This document shows, in pieces, positions 44,248 through 54,135 of a stretch of 64,000 nucleotides of DNA. The stretch lies in assembly GCA_027924585.1 (NCBI GenBank), contig BSBM01001664.1:1356501-1420500 (forward strand), written 5' to 3'. The stretch's first letter is position 1. Every line of letters starts with the position of its first letter. The notes below the pieces were generated by a model. It made no database searches, was not told the origin of the DNA, and saw only the letters and a list, made by a program, of their open reading frames with translations. Origin of the DNA: Larix kaempferi (lineage: Eukaryota > Streptophyta > Pinopsida > Pinales > Pinaceae). Position numbers and translations under genes: made by a program.

Positions 44248-45360
44248 TATTGACTGAAGGGTGAATGCATTTCTTGGTAGATTGTTGACTCCTGAGATCT
44301 AGTTTGGGAACCCAGTGCACTTTGTATCTACTACACAGAGGCTATATCATCTCAAGAAGTTTCATTTGGGGTTCCAACAACATATTGGTGCCCAAATCGT
44401 GACCATCAAAAGAGGTTGTCTAGACTGGGTATTCTACAGGCTTGTTTTCTCCCAACCAAGTGCAAGTTTGAGTAACCATTGGCTATCATCTACAGCACAT
44501 CACAGGTCTGAGTTCTCTGCTGATATATTTGAGTTATTGTCTACAAACTATGGCTGTAGCATCCTGTCCAAAATCTGATTATGTTTATTATAAATTAATG
44601 TGTGAGTGATGAAGGGGGAGAATCCAGTTTGCATCTATTTTATGTGTTTCATTTCATGTTAGCAATAGTTTATGTGAGTCTAAATTATGACCATTAACAA
44701 CTCTCCAAATCAAGCAAACAACATATCAAATTTATGGCCAATAGCAATTGGAAGAATCACTAAACCAGACTAGATAGACAAGCATGATGTATTTATGTGC
44801 CTCAAGAGACATATATTACTCTTGGAAATCTTCGGGATCAAATTATATATCCACTAACTCTTTATGAAGCCATGTTGAAGGCACTACAAGAATCTGGACA
44901 AGGCGAACATGTCTAAGCAAATATTAATGGGAATAGCATATGTTGTTTGTCAATTTCTATGAGTTGGTGATAGTGACTTATCATATTTTAATGGGATGCT
45001 TTTCGCACAGCCTGATTCTCAACAAGAATCATTTCATATTCTTAGGTTTTAATTTTCGACATGGGGCAGATTGAAGAGGTTACGGGGCTAAGAAGGTTTT
45101 GTGAGCACTGACTAGATTGAATTTGCCCAAACCAGGTACAATCTGACAAATATGGCAGTTTAGGAACTATGGTTTAAAGGCTATATTGTTGATGAGGATG
45201 GGTTGCATATTAATATATAAAAAATAGAGTTGTGGTTTAGTCAACACTGACATACTTTTTAGAGCTTATGACATTATATGTAGATGACAAATTATCATCA
45301 TAATTTTATTTCCCCATTTTTTTTGGTAAGCATAAACGATATTTTTTTATATGTGATGAG
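44248..45360. other. No gene seen
   Basis: One 87-codon plus frame (44315-44578) without known motif; the rest is AT-rich with stops. It may be the decayed upstream part of GyG, but no RT motif is readable. Confidence 0.4.
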
Positions 45361-45447
45361 CTATGGGACTTGACTCCACATTATCACAGTAAACCCACTT
45401 CACTGGCTATGAGCCTTGACTCCACATTATCACAGTAAACCCACTTT
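45361..45447. repeat. 46-bp tandem duplication
   Basis: CTATG[GA]G followed by TTGACTCCACATTATCACAG and TAAACCCACTT occurs twice with a 46-bp period. Confidence 0.85.
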
Positions 45448-45499
45448 AAAGTGGGGGTGGTCAAAATCATTTAACTTAATCACGTTATCATTGTTTTAT

Positions 45500-45573
45500 G
45501 CCCATTGGGGTTTGAACCTGGGATATTATGATGGTGATGCCCCATCACAACCTTTAGACCACAACCCAATGGG
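45500..45573 (-). mobile_element. Possible tRNA-derived SINE head
   Basis: The minus strand has an A-box-like TGGTCTAAAGG (45551-45561) and a B-box-like GGTTCAAACCC (45508-45518) about 40 bp apart, as in pol III promoters of tRNA-derived SINEs. CCCATTGGG / CCCAATGGG lie at the two ends. A T-run near 45313-45320 on the plus strand could be the A-tail of the same copy. No tRNA cloverleaf forms, so it is not a tRNA gene. Confidence 0.4.
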
Positions 45574-45739
45574 AAATAAATTTACATCTAATTACAACTA
45601 ATTACAATGCTTTACCTTTTTATGCACTAACAAAAGGGAATGCAAATTATATCTGCACAAATATGAAATAAGTAGAACAAGTGTTTTGATAAGTGAAGTA
45701 GAGGATCTACAACTAACTTTCTATTGGTATTACCTCATC

Positions 45740-46357
45740 TCTAGTTACCATCTTAAATAGTGACAAATGCATTAGGATATGCCATAGGGGCTATGTTGAG
45801 TAAGGAAAACACATAATATCCTACTAAAAAGCAATTTTCTATGCTATGATCAACCATTGATAAGAAAATTTATGGAATTGTGCAAGCTTTGAAGAACTCG
45901 TGATACTACTTGTGAGACAAGGAGACCATAGTAGATTGACCAAAAACCAATAAAATACAACAAGCTCGGTTGAATTTGGAGGAAAGTTTCCCCTTGAAGC
46001 AAGTGAAATTCAACTTGATCATGTAGTACAAGAAATGGGAAGAAACATAGAAGCAAATTTCTTGTCTCAACCCCTCATCACAACATTAAAAATTCCAATG
46101 AAATAAAAATATACCGAGATTGCAAATTTTAGCACGATGTATCCCACTGATGAGGTCTTCACTGACATTGTTGACTCACTTAGGAAGTTGACAAAAGGAT
46201 GAATAGAGGAGAAAAAATACCATCATCTGGAAATTGACATGTTATGTTTACCTTGATTGCAACAGCTATACAACAAACTCAGTTAAAGTTGTAGGAAAAT
46301 TTCTCCTTGAAGCAAGTGGCCTATCTGTAGTAATTCAACTTGATCACTTAGTAGAAG
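45740..46357 (+). pseudogene. GyG: RNase H remnant of an old chromovirus (left of GyF)
   Basis: TNALGYAIGAMLSKEN (first RNase H strand, usual Asp now Asn), IDKKIYGIVQALKNSWYYL and DKETIVD, QQARLNLEE, VKFNLIM.YKK and ISCLNPSS follow the order of the end of RNase H in plant chromoviruses, with stops. From about 46280 the sequence repeats the 45970-46030 part (GGAAA.TTTC.CCTTGAAGCAAGTG), showing a tandem duplication of about 300 bp whose second copy is split by GyF. Confidence 0.6.
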
Positions 46358-47718
46358 TGTTACCAACTTTTTGTACCATAGTTGGATTATCTGAAGAGCC
46401 ACCATTTGACAAACATGATGAATGTTTGTACTCTAGTGTATCAGATGATCCAGCATTTGTGCCTAGCCAATTTTGGCTAGTCAATTTTGTTTTTCAGTCA
46501 ACATGACCATGGCCCCATGGGGTTTGTAATAAAGTGTGCTAGTAGGATTCTCAGTTTCTCGGTTCCCCATGACTTGATTAAGCAACTAAGGTATTCCAGG
46601 GAGTTTTTTCCCTTGTCAATTATACTTTTCCTATAGCCGAGCTATAATCGATGAGGTTTTCTCCCGCTTCCTCCAAAGCTGGAATGCTCGATTTTTAAAA
46701 TTTTAGCCATGGGGGGTTATTAGAGTCCAACTGATGTATATAAGCCTACTAGACACTATTAGAATAGGTTTTGGTCATGTCCTAAGTCTCTAGGACCCTC
46801 AGAAAAAATTTCAAATTTTTTTTACCGGAGGCGTCGGATTTGGGTTTTTAATTATTTTTAAATTTTAATAAATTTCTCTATAGTTTAAATAGAGAAATTT
46901 CATTTTGTAATATGTCAGTCATCCGGGATCCGAATTTAGTGATTGAAGGCTTCAACCTTAAGCCAAAAATCAGTCATGATCCCCGGATCAGTTTATCCCA
47001 AGTTCTGGATGCCAATTCAGCCTCATAATTAATAATTTCTCAAAAATACCATTTACAGAGAAATTATTAATTAAAATATTAAAAATTGAATATTTGGACA
47101 TAATCCAAATCTCTCCAAAATAATCCAAATGGATTAAAATAAAAGGCCAATTGACATGGCATGGAGCATTAATGAAGATTCCAATCATCTCAGTCATCAT
47201 CTAGTCAAGTGTACAGTCAGCACAAGTGGATCCCTCCAAGTGAATTCGCCCACCTTCCTCAAATCTGCGAATTGGGTGATATGTCAAGTGATAAATGGAT
47301 TGGTGGATGTTGCATTGATGGGAGAGCGAGTGCTTTGCTAAAATTTAGGCATATCTCAGGTTCTAACTCCAAGCAATTCGAGTTTGCAACTACCACAAGG
47401 CTCTAAGCCTCACCACACAAGGGTTCACGCCATCCTTCACTAGCTCACGTCAACCTCTTTAAAGCTCGAGTTTACCACATGGCACATTACCATTTGGTTG
47501 GTGATTATTCCAATGAAAGGTGAGGGGCGCCTTGCCTAGGTGGAGGCCACCTCCTCACCTCCTTCAATGCAACACAAATTGTTTGGTGGAGTTGCACTCC
47601 AAGCTTGGCTTAACATGGATTTCATAGAGATTAGATGGAATTCGATTTGGTGACTCATACCATTGGCTCCCTTCTCAATGCCAATTCGAATTAGGGTAGA
47701 CTAGCTCTTGTCTATTGT

Positions 47719-47725
47719 TATATAA
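47719..47725 (+). promoter_or_regulatory. GyF LTR TATA box
   Basis: TATATAA in a TTGTTATATAATGAGG context, kept in the 3' LTR at 58163-58169. AATAAA lies about 80 bp downstream. Confidence 0.6.
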
Positions 47726-48186
47726 TGAGGCTCTTTTTCCTCATTCCTCATGGATTTTTAACAAAGAAACTCTGGAGGAATTGTAACTTGTTGAATATTT
47801 AATAAAGTTGTGACTTTGGAGGTCAATTCATGGAGGCTCTTGTTGGCCATGCATCATCCCAAAACTGAGGTGATATTGTGTATTACTCATATGCTTAGGA
47901 ATATTAAGTTTTGATTTATGTTTCAAGAAGGCTAACAATCTAGCACATGCAATCATAAGTCTTGTCTTTTCGCTTGAGAATATTTGTCTTGCAGGTGTCT
48001 TCCAAAGTTTTAAGATCTTTTACAGGTTCACCTTCACTCTACTTGTGGCCAAAGGACTCTCATCTTATAAGCATAAGAACAAGGAGATCTTGCTTCACCA
48101 TCAAACTTTCAACAAACTTCTACTTTGGTTACTAGATCTACCCATCCAAACTGTGGACTTCCAAGCTTCTCCTTTCTCCAAGTTTG

Positions 48187-48480
48187 AGATCACACCTTGT
48201 TTGCCTTTGTTTTCAGCTCACTTGGTCTTTTCCCTCTCGTTTGCCTCTCCAAAACCACTTTTTCCTCTCCTATTCGTCCTCCTTTTCCTCCTAGCTTTCG
48301 TCCTCTTCTTCATCATCCTCCTTCTCCCTTTCATTCCTCCTTTTCCTCTTATCTTTTGTCCTCCTCTTCATCATCCTCCTTCTCCTTTTCATTCCTCCTC
48401 TTCTCCTTCATTTCGTCCTCCCTCTCCTACCTCCTCTCGTCCTCTTCTTCATCTTGTTCTTCCTTCTCCCTTGCCTTGGC
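48187..48480 (+). repeat. Pyrimidine-rich tract in the GyF LTR
   Basis: Nearly pure C/T on the plus strand, built from diverged repeats of a CCTCTTCTTCATCATCCTCC-type block. Present in both LTRs (58630-58920). The frames open across it (poly Ser/Pro/Phe/Leu) follow from the composition. Confidence 0.85.
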
Positions 48481-48846
48481 CTTCTTCCCTTCCATCAACC
48501 TACAAAATCACACAACAAAAAACAAAGAGTAAGATAGTTTAGTGTTAAAATTGTTTTCGTGATTTAGATCTTGTATTTTTTCTATAAGTTGAAATCTCAT
48601 TTCAAGATCTAAGTTTTGCAATTGTTCAATAAGTTTATAGATTAGATATCGGTTCTTACATCTAGTTTCAAAGTTGGTTTTTACTAACATCTAATCGGTA
48701 CATTGTTGAGATGAGTTTGAGCTTGTGTAGATCTGTTTGAAGGAGAATAAATTTCAATAAGAACAATATTCAAAGAAGAGCAAAGTTACATTCAAGGAGA
48801 AGACTCAAACCAAATCATAGAACCAAAACCAATCTCCTTTTTGTAC

Positions 48847-49661
48847 AAGCCCTTAAGGGCTTCCAAGTTTGATTTCTTTATTTTTTTAGTTTGAAAAGAC
48901 CTTTCAGGGATTTCTCCTAAGGCATTTGTAAAGTTAAATAAAAAGCTTAAGTGGAGGAGTCCTCCACTTTTGGGTTCTTCTTCCCCATTTGGGGAAACGT
49001 GTTATGCTTTGCTAGTTTAGATCTCTCTTATTTCATGCTTTAGATTAAACTATTTACTTTCATTATACTCCATTTCCAATTTTTGACTAGAGTAAGCAAA
49101 CTTTGGGATTGCATCCCAAAGGCCACATAACTTTGTGGTAGCTTTTCGTTCCCCATTAGCTTCCTTGTCGAAGTTTCAGCTAGCTGGAAAGTCTCAAGGA
49201 CTAGTGTTTCTAGTGATCAACCTTGTTCGAAGGTGGATCCCACTTTTAGATTAATATTGTTTGGTAGAACACTAAGTTTATTTTGATTTTTGTTTCAAGT
49301 ATCTTGTTTCATCTTGTTATCATCATTTTATTTTCAGTCATTTTAAAGCTTCATATTTGTTCTTCAAGGTACAACTACTTCTCTTTCATAAAAAGAACTA
49401 AAGTATCTTGAACTTGGCCAAATCCAAGTCAAGAGCACTCTCTGTCGGAGAGAATTTAGTTGTTGCATTTCCCTTGCATTAGGCATTTAGATTAATTAAA
49501 GTCTCTTGAACTTTGGTCTTAAGACTAAGTCAAGAGCGCTCTCTATTGGAGAGTTGAACTGTGCTTTAATAATAAAGTATTCCAACTCACACCCCTTCAT
49601 AATTAATTTATCTTGGTCGATTATCCAACACCCGTATGCTCTACCAACCTGAAAGGGTTGG
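48847..49661 (+). repeat. Hairpin ladder in the GyF LTR
   Basis: Perfect short inverted repeats in series: 48847-48862 (AAGCCCTT/AAGGGCTT), 48949-48969 (AAGTGGAGGA/TCCTCCACTT, one-base loop), 48981-48996 (TTCCCC/GGGGAA), 49101-49121 (CTTTGGGAT/ATCCCAAAG), 49123-49138 (CCACA/TGTGG), 49200-49214 (ACTAG/CTAGT), 49413-49428 (CTTGG/CCAAG), 49516-49525 (GTCTTAAGAC), 49644-49661 (CCAACC/GGTTGG). Several recur intact in the 3' LTR (59289-59304, 59391-59411, 59422-59439). They lie downstream of the TATA box and so would be transcribed. Confidence 0.8.
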
Positions 49662-50486
49662 GCTAGTACTCAGAAAGGTGTTGGATTGGCTAATCTCACA
49701 AGTGGTAACTTAATAAAACTTTACCCCAACCAACGAACCGGCGTTGCTTTCGAGATTTACTGAGGTTGTTTCCTGAAACAAGTGGTGCCGAAATCCCGCT
49801 GTTAGACTCAAGGGTGGTCAAGCCAATTGAACACTTACCCTCTTGAAATCTGGGTGGCTTCGATCTATCATCTAAGAGGTTACCAGTACTATTTCTGGAC
49901 TTTTGATATCCTTGTTCTTAGCCTAATAATCAAAGACCACTAAAAACTTATAATTTACCAAGATAATTTGCACAACGATCTCACGAACAGCTACCTTTCA
50001 AGACCCACACATTCAACATCACATACTTGTTATTCTTTGACTCCATAAGGCACTGGTTATCTAAAATATTATATCTTGATCAAGACCATTTGTCCTTGTG
50101 GTTTTACTCTATCTTGTGGATGCATTGTTTAAACTTCAGTTCTTGAAAAGTACTTTCATTTTCTATATCTTGTTTAGCAATGTGGATTGCATCTTATCTT
50201 GTTTATCTCATTTATAATTTGGCCTCATCATAAAAACTCCTAAACAACACCCATCTGCATCACTTCATCAAAAGACATTACAAAACATAGGAGCCTTAGT
50301 GAAACTGTTTGTAGGGACTACCCTCCTTGGCTTCGTTAAGAGTTAGCCTAAACGGAGGAGCTGGGATTTAGGTGACAATACCTAGCTCATTGCTTTCCCC
50401 CAAGTCCACACTTATCTCACTTGTAGTGAAGAGACAGCTTTCGAAAGATTTCTGCTGCTGGTGTGCATCTCGGCGGACAACATTTT

Positions 50487-50504
50487 TGGCACCGCTGCCG
50501 GGGA
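50487..50504 (+). other. GyF primer binding site (tRNA-Asp type)
   Basis: TGGCACCGCTGCCGGGGA, two mismatches from the plant tRNA-Asp site, four bases after the LTR. Confidence 0.85.
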
Positions 50505-50579
50505 CAAATATTTTTGTTCCTGGACGACCTTAATTTTTTCTAGTTTGTTTTACCTTTTTTGATAGATTCTGAATCTATC

Positions 50580-50676
50580 TGGCGACTCCACTGCCCTTTT
50601 TAGTTTTCCCTTTTGGTATATTTTTAGTCAAATCACTCTTTGAAATTAGACTTGGATCCACCTGGCGACTCCACTG
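50580..50676 (+). repeat. Two PBS-like repeats in the GyF leader
   Basis: TGGCGACTCCACTG occurs at 50580-50593 and 50663-50676, each preceded by ATC[TC]A[TC]C. It resembles the tRNA-Arg-type PBS (TGGCGACTCCGCTGGGG) of other Tat/Ogre elements over its first 14 bases, with one mismatch. Confidence 0.75.
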
Positions 50677-50721
50677 TCAGTTAACACCTCAAGGTATTCA
50701 ACTAGAAAAAATTGTGAAGGC

Positions 50722-51264
50722 TTGCTTAATTTTATCCCTGAGCCTGAAAAGGTTTATAGGAGAAGACTAAACAAGCTTGCTTCTCGTAAAATCCTTGAAG
50801 AACTTAGATTTGAGTCTATTTTAGACATCCATTCTTTGTTCCAAGAAAACCTAGAAAATTTTGAAAATCTTGAAACTAATAATTGTTTCCTTTTCACAAT
50901 GGGTGAGTTTTTTGCTCAACTCAACTTCACTTAGATAGTAGGTCAACCCCATGACGTTCCTGAAAAATATATCGAAAAACTCATGACTTTTAATGGCACT
51001 AATGCATCTACCTCTGCTGAGCAACACATCAGAAATTTTCTAAAGCATTGTGGTTCATATGTCAGAGGCACTGACAAGCATGAAGATGTTTACATGACCC
51101 TCTTTGCCCTATCTTTGGATGGTAAAGCTGGAAATTGGTATGACAACCTACCAAACAACTCTTTTGCCACCATAGCATCTTTCAAGACTACTTTCCTCGA
51201 CAAGTTTGGCAGCAAAAAGGAGCCTAGACATCTAGTTGCATCCTTAACCAGCATGAAGAAGTAA
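50722..51264 (+). pseudogene. GyF Gag, N-terminal part and capsid start
   Basis: ATG 50722 opens 70 codons (YRRRLNKLASRKILEELRFES). A stop at 50932 is followed in the same region by KLMTFNGTNASTSAEQHIRNFL, HEDVYMTLFALSLDGKAGNWYDNLP and FKTTFLDKFGSKK, a clear retrotransposon gag domain, ending in a stop at 51262 just before the next open stretch. The ALSLDGKAGNWYDNLP block is the family signature. Two in-frame type lesions separate it from the C-terminal part. Confidence 0.85.
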
Positions 51265-51276
51265 GATACTGAAACT

Positions 51277-53631
51277 ATGGATGAATTTAATGCTAAATTC
51301 ACAGAGTTGTCTAATTCCATCCCTGATACTTATGCACCTCCTACAGCTTCATTATTGGACTATTACATAGAAGCATTGAGTGGCAAGATACAATACCAAA
51401 TAAGAAATAAGGAACCCACTACTTTGCTTGAAGCTCAAAATTTGGCTACTAAGATTGACAAAAACATGATGTCTTCTGGAGAATCAAACATCCAAGGATA
51501 TTCTAGATCCTCAATCCCTTCAAGAGCTCCTGAACCTAAAGAAAAAGACCCTATGGCTTCTTTAAAAGATTCATATGAGAAAAAGATGATGGAAATGTAT
51601 GAGAGGATGGAAAAGGATGAACAAAAACATGTAGTTCAGATGAAGGAAGTGCAAAATAAAATCATAAACATAGAAAGAGCACATGTCCAACATGTTCAAC
51701 AAATCCAGCAGACTCAGCCGATTCAAAGAAACTACCCTCCCAAAAACAATTGGCAGAAAAAGGCTCCCAACAATGAAAAGAGGCCTCCAAGTCAAATAGA
51801 GGCTGCTAACATAAACGAGACCTATATCCCATTCTGCAAAGCTTGCAAAGATTTCCATGAGGAATTCGCCTGCTACTTTGAAAACTATGTACAAGAGCAT
51901 GGTTTTCCAGAGGGTGGTACTAGTGAGCCAACATCAAGCGAGCCTGAGTACATAAATTCCATAGGAGACATCCGCAACATTCCCATAGAAAGTTGGAAAC
52001 AGGCCGAACAAAGCAATCATGAGCCAGACAATATGACTAAAAACTTTGGAGAAAAACCTTCAAATGAACAACTCCACAATATGCAGAGGTTTAAAGGGGT
52101 TGGTTACCAAAGAAGATCAAATCCTGCACCTGCCATGCAACCACCAAAGGTAACTATTCCAACTGAATCAACTGATTCTAGTAGATTAAATTTTGATTGG
52201 AATAATTGGTTCAATACTACTAAGGTGCCTGTACCCATAAATAAGCTATATAAAATTCCTGGTCAAAAGGAAAATTTGTTGAAAACACTAGAAGTACCCA
52301 TTTCTACATGTACTACCAAACCCAGTCCACCCACTCCTCTTACTCCTCAGACCCCTAAGAAGGTCACTTTTTCGAACAATGTAGAGAAACCTTCAACCAA
52401 CTATGGCACAACTTATGAGGACCCTCCTATAATCCTGCATACTAGGGAAACAAGAAAAGAAGCTCACCCCCCTTTCTATATATCATTGATGATAGGTGAC
52501 CTTCTTCTACACAATTGTATGTTGGATTCAGGATTTGGTGCAAGTCTAATGACCAAAAAAGTTATGCAACAACTTAACTTAAAAACCACCAGGCCCTACC
52601 AAAATGTGTGTGCCATGGATTCTAGACCGGTTGAGGTTGAAGGGATGATAGAAAACGTACCTATTAGATTGGCCAAGTATCCAGACATCCATGTTACCAG
52701 GGACATCCTTGTCATAGATGTACTAGATAGGTGGGGTATGCTGCTCTCTAGAAAGTGGGGTGCAAGTTTGGGTGGCTCTATACAACTAGATTGGTCTTAT
52801 GAAACAGTTCCAGATTTCGAAGATTCACTTGTAAAATTGCACACTGAAAAGGAAAGGAGATACCATGTTGAGAATCCTAAGAAACCATCAAATGAATTTA
52901 TCTGCAATACTGGTGAAATAGGGACCTATCAAATCAACTCCACCTTTTTAGATCCAATTCATGAGGAGGTTAAGAGTGAAAAAACAAATAAGCTATGGAA
53001 AATTAACTTTGATGGAGCATATTCTAGAGCAGGAAAAGGGGTTGGGGTTGTCATCATCTCACCAGAGGGTAAGGTCTTCAACTTTGCTTTCAGATTAGAG
53101 TTTGAGGCAACAAATAATGTGGTGGAGTATGAGGAACTTCTACTAGGCATAGATATTGCCAAGGACATGGGAATCAAACTGCTAACTATAAAAGGGGATT
53201 TAGATTTAATTATACAACAGATTAAGGTCCAGTTTGAATGTAAGTGTCAGAGACTTAAGAAATACCGAAATGCAATCTGGGACACAATGGAATTCTTTGA
53301 TGTCCTTAATATAGAAGCAATCCCTCGAGATCAAAATAGTGTTGCAGATAGACTTGCAGTTTCAGCTTCAACACTTCAACCGTTAGATGAAATGTTAGAG
53401 GGGCATTTCCCTTTGGAAATAAATTTCATACCTTCCATGCCTGATAATATAGAACATTGGCAAGTTTTTAGAGATGATGAAGAAATACTAAAGTTCATAA
53501 ATAGCATTGATGAGTTCTTAAATTATAAACCAAATGATCAGGAAGAATGCAAAGACTATCATGATGAAGGTAACTGCTCAAATCTGGTTCCACGAGGTTT
53601 TGTTGCCTTAGAAAATATTTTTGATAGATAG
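51277..53631 (+). CDS. GyF Gag C-terminus, protease and cellular-type RNase H (784 codons open)
   Basis: Residues 1-75 finish the gag domain. A charged coiled coil spans about 95-150. A CX2CX3HX4C finger (CKACKDFHEEFAC) lies near 186-198. The retropepsin active site LDSG has Asp417, followed by FGASLM. From about 570 to 700 runs a second RNase H of the cellular (archaeal/plant) type, with its four metal ligands visible: Asp579 (NFDGAYS), Glu617 (VEYEEL), Asp641 (KGDLDL) and Asp691 (VADRLA). SMPDNIEHWQVF and a Lys/Asp-rich tail lead to RT. RNase H ahead of RT is the layout I recall for one Tat sublineage. As an open frame this is the longest in the window. The start at 51277 is only the first ATG after a stop; the true product would begin at 50722. 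Confidence 0.87.
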   Translation: MDEFNAKFTELSNSIPDTYAPPTASLLDYYIEALSGKIQYQIRNKEPTTLLEAQNLATKIDKNMMSSGESNIQGYSRSSIPSRAPEPKEKDPMASLKDSYEKKMMEMYERMEKDEQKHVVQMKEVQNKIINIERAHVQHVQQIQQTQPIQRNYPPKNNWQKKAPNNEKRPPSQIEAANINETYIPFCKACKDFHEEFACYFENYVQEHGFPEGGTSEPTSSEPEYINSIGDIRNIPIESWKQAEQSNHEPDNMTKNFGEKPSNEQLHNMQRFKGVGYQRRSNPAPAMQPPKVTIPTESTDSSRLNFDWNNWFNTTKVPVPINKLYKIPGQKENLLKTLEVPISTCTTKPSPPTPLTPQTPKKVTFSNNVEKPSTNYGTTYEDPPIILHTRETRKEAHPPFYISLMIGDLLLHNCMLDSGFGASLMTKKVMQQLNLKTTRPYQNVCAMDSRPVEVEGMIENVPIRLAKYPDIHVTRDILVIDVLDRWGMLLSRKWGASLGGSIQLDWSYETVPDFEDSLVKLHTEKERRYHVENPKKPSNEFICNTGEIGTYQINSTFLDPIHEEVKSEKTNKLWKINFDGAYSRAGKGVGVVIISPEGKVFNFAFRLEFEATNNVVEYEELLLGIDIAKDMGIKLLTIKGDLDLIIQQIKVQFECKCQRLKKYRNAIWDTMEFFDVLNIEAIPRDQNSVADRLAVSASTLQPLDEMLEGHFPLEINFIPSMPDNIEHWQVFRDDEEILKFINSIDEFLNYKPNDQEECKDYHDEGNCSNLVPRGFVALENIFDR

Positions 53632-53658
53632 GATAGGAGAAAAAATAGTGTGGACTAG

Positions 53659-54135
53659 ATGAAGCCAGGTGAGTACATTGAAGTCAACATCGGAACGGAA
53701 ACTGAACCAAAAATACTAAAAATTGGAAAAGGTATCTCTAAGGAAGAAAGGAATGCCCTTATAAACTTGCTAAGAGAATTTAGGGATATATTTGCCTTCA
53801 CTAGTGATGAGCTTAAAGCATATAGGGAAGATGTCTTTCAACACACCATTCCCTTGACACCCGAATGTCAAAAGGGAAAACCTTTCCGGAAGAAGCCGAG
53901 ACAAATCAATCCTAAGTTGGCTCCTATTGTCAAACAAGAATTAGAAAAGATGTTGGCAGCAGGCATTATAGAACCCACTCGACATACTTCATGGTGCTCC
54001 AACTTAGTGGTAGTCAGAAAGAAGAATGGCAGTTTAAGAATATGTATAGACTTCAGGAACCTAAACATAGCATGTCAAAAAGACAATTACCCCCTCCCAA
54101 ATATGGAGACCCTCCTCCAACGGGTCACTGGATCA
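53659..54135 (+). pseudogene. GyF reverse transcriptase, fingers part
   Basis: After two stops (53629, 53656) the frame resumes: EVNIGTETEPKILKIGKG, LLREFRDIFAFTSDELKAY (linker), QHTIPLTPECQKGKPFRKKPR, LEKMLAAGIIEPTRHTSWCSNLVVVRKKNGSLRIC, FRNLNIACQKDNYPLP. A single missing base near 54135/54136 shifts the rest of RT into the next frame. Functionally it is one enzyme with the next entry. Confidence 0.87.

Larger units (their letters stand above)
46358..50482 (+). repeat. GyF 5' LTR (4.1 kb)
   Basis: TGTTACCAAC... to ...GGACAACA. Aligns with 56815-60924 along its full length. TATA box at 47719-47725 and AATAAA at 47801-47806 suggest U3 of about 1.4 kb and R-U5 of about 2.7 kb. Contains a pyrimidine-rich tract (48187-48480) and a hairpin ladder (48847-49661). 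Has an 11- to 12-bp duplication near 46475 absent from the 3' copy. Confidence 0.93.

Noticed and set aside
45500-45573. tRNA gene
   Set aside because: A and B boxes are present but no acceptor or anticodon stems can be formed; treated as a possible SINE head.
48045-48542. 165-codon plus frame in the GyF LTR (also 58489-58923)
   Set aside because: Lies in the LTR, half of it is the pyrimidine tract, and other frames are open over the same DNA. Composition effect, no domain.
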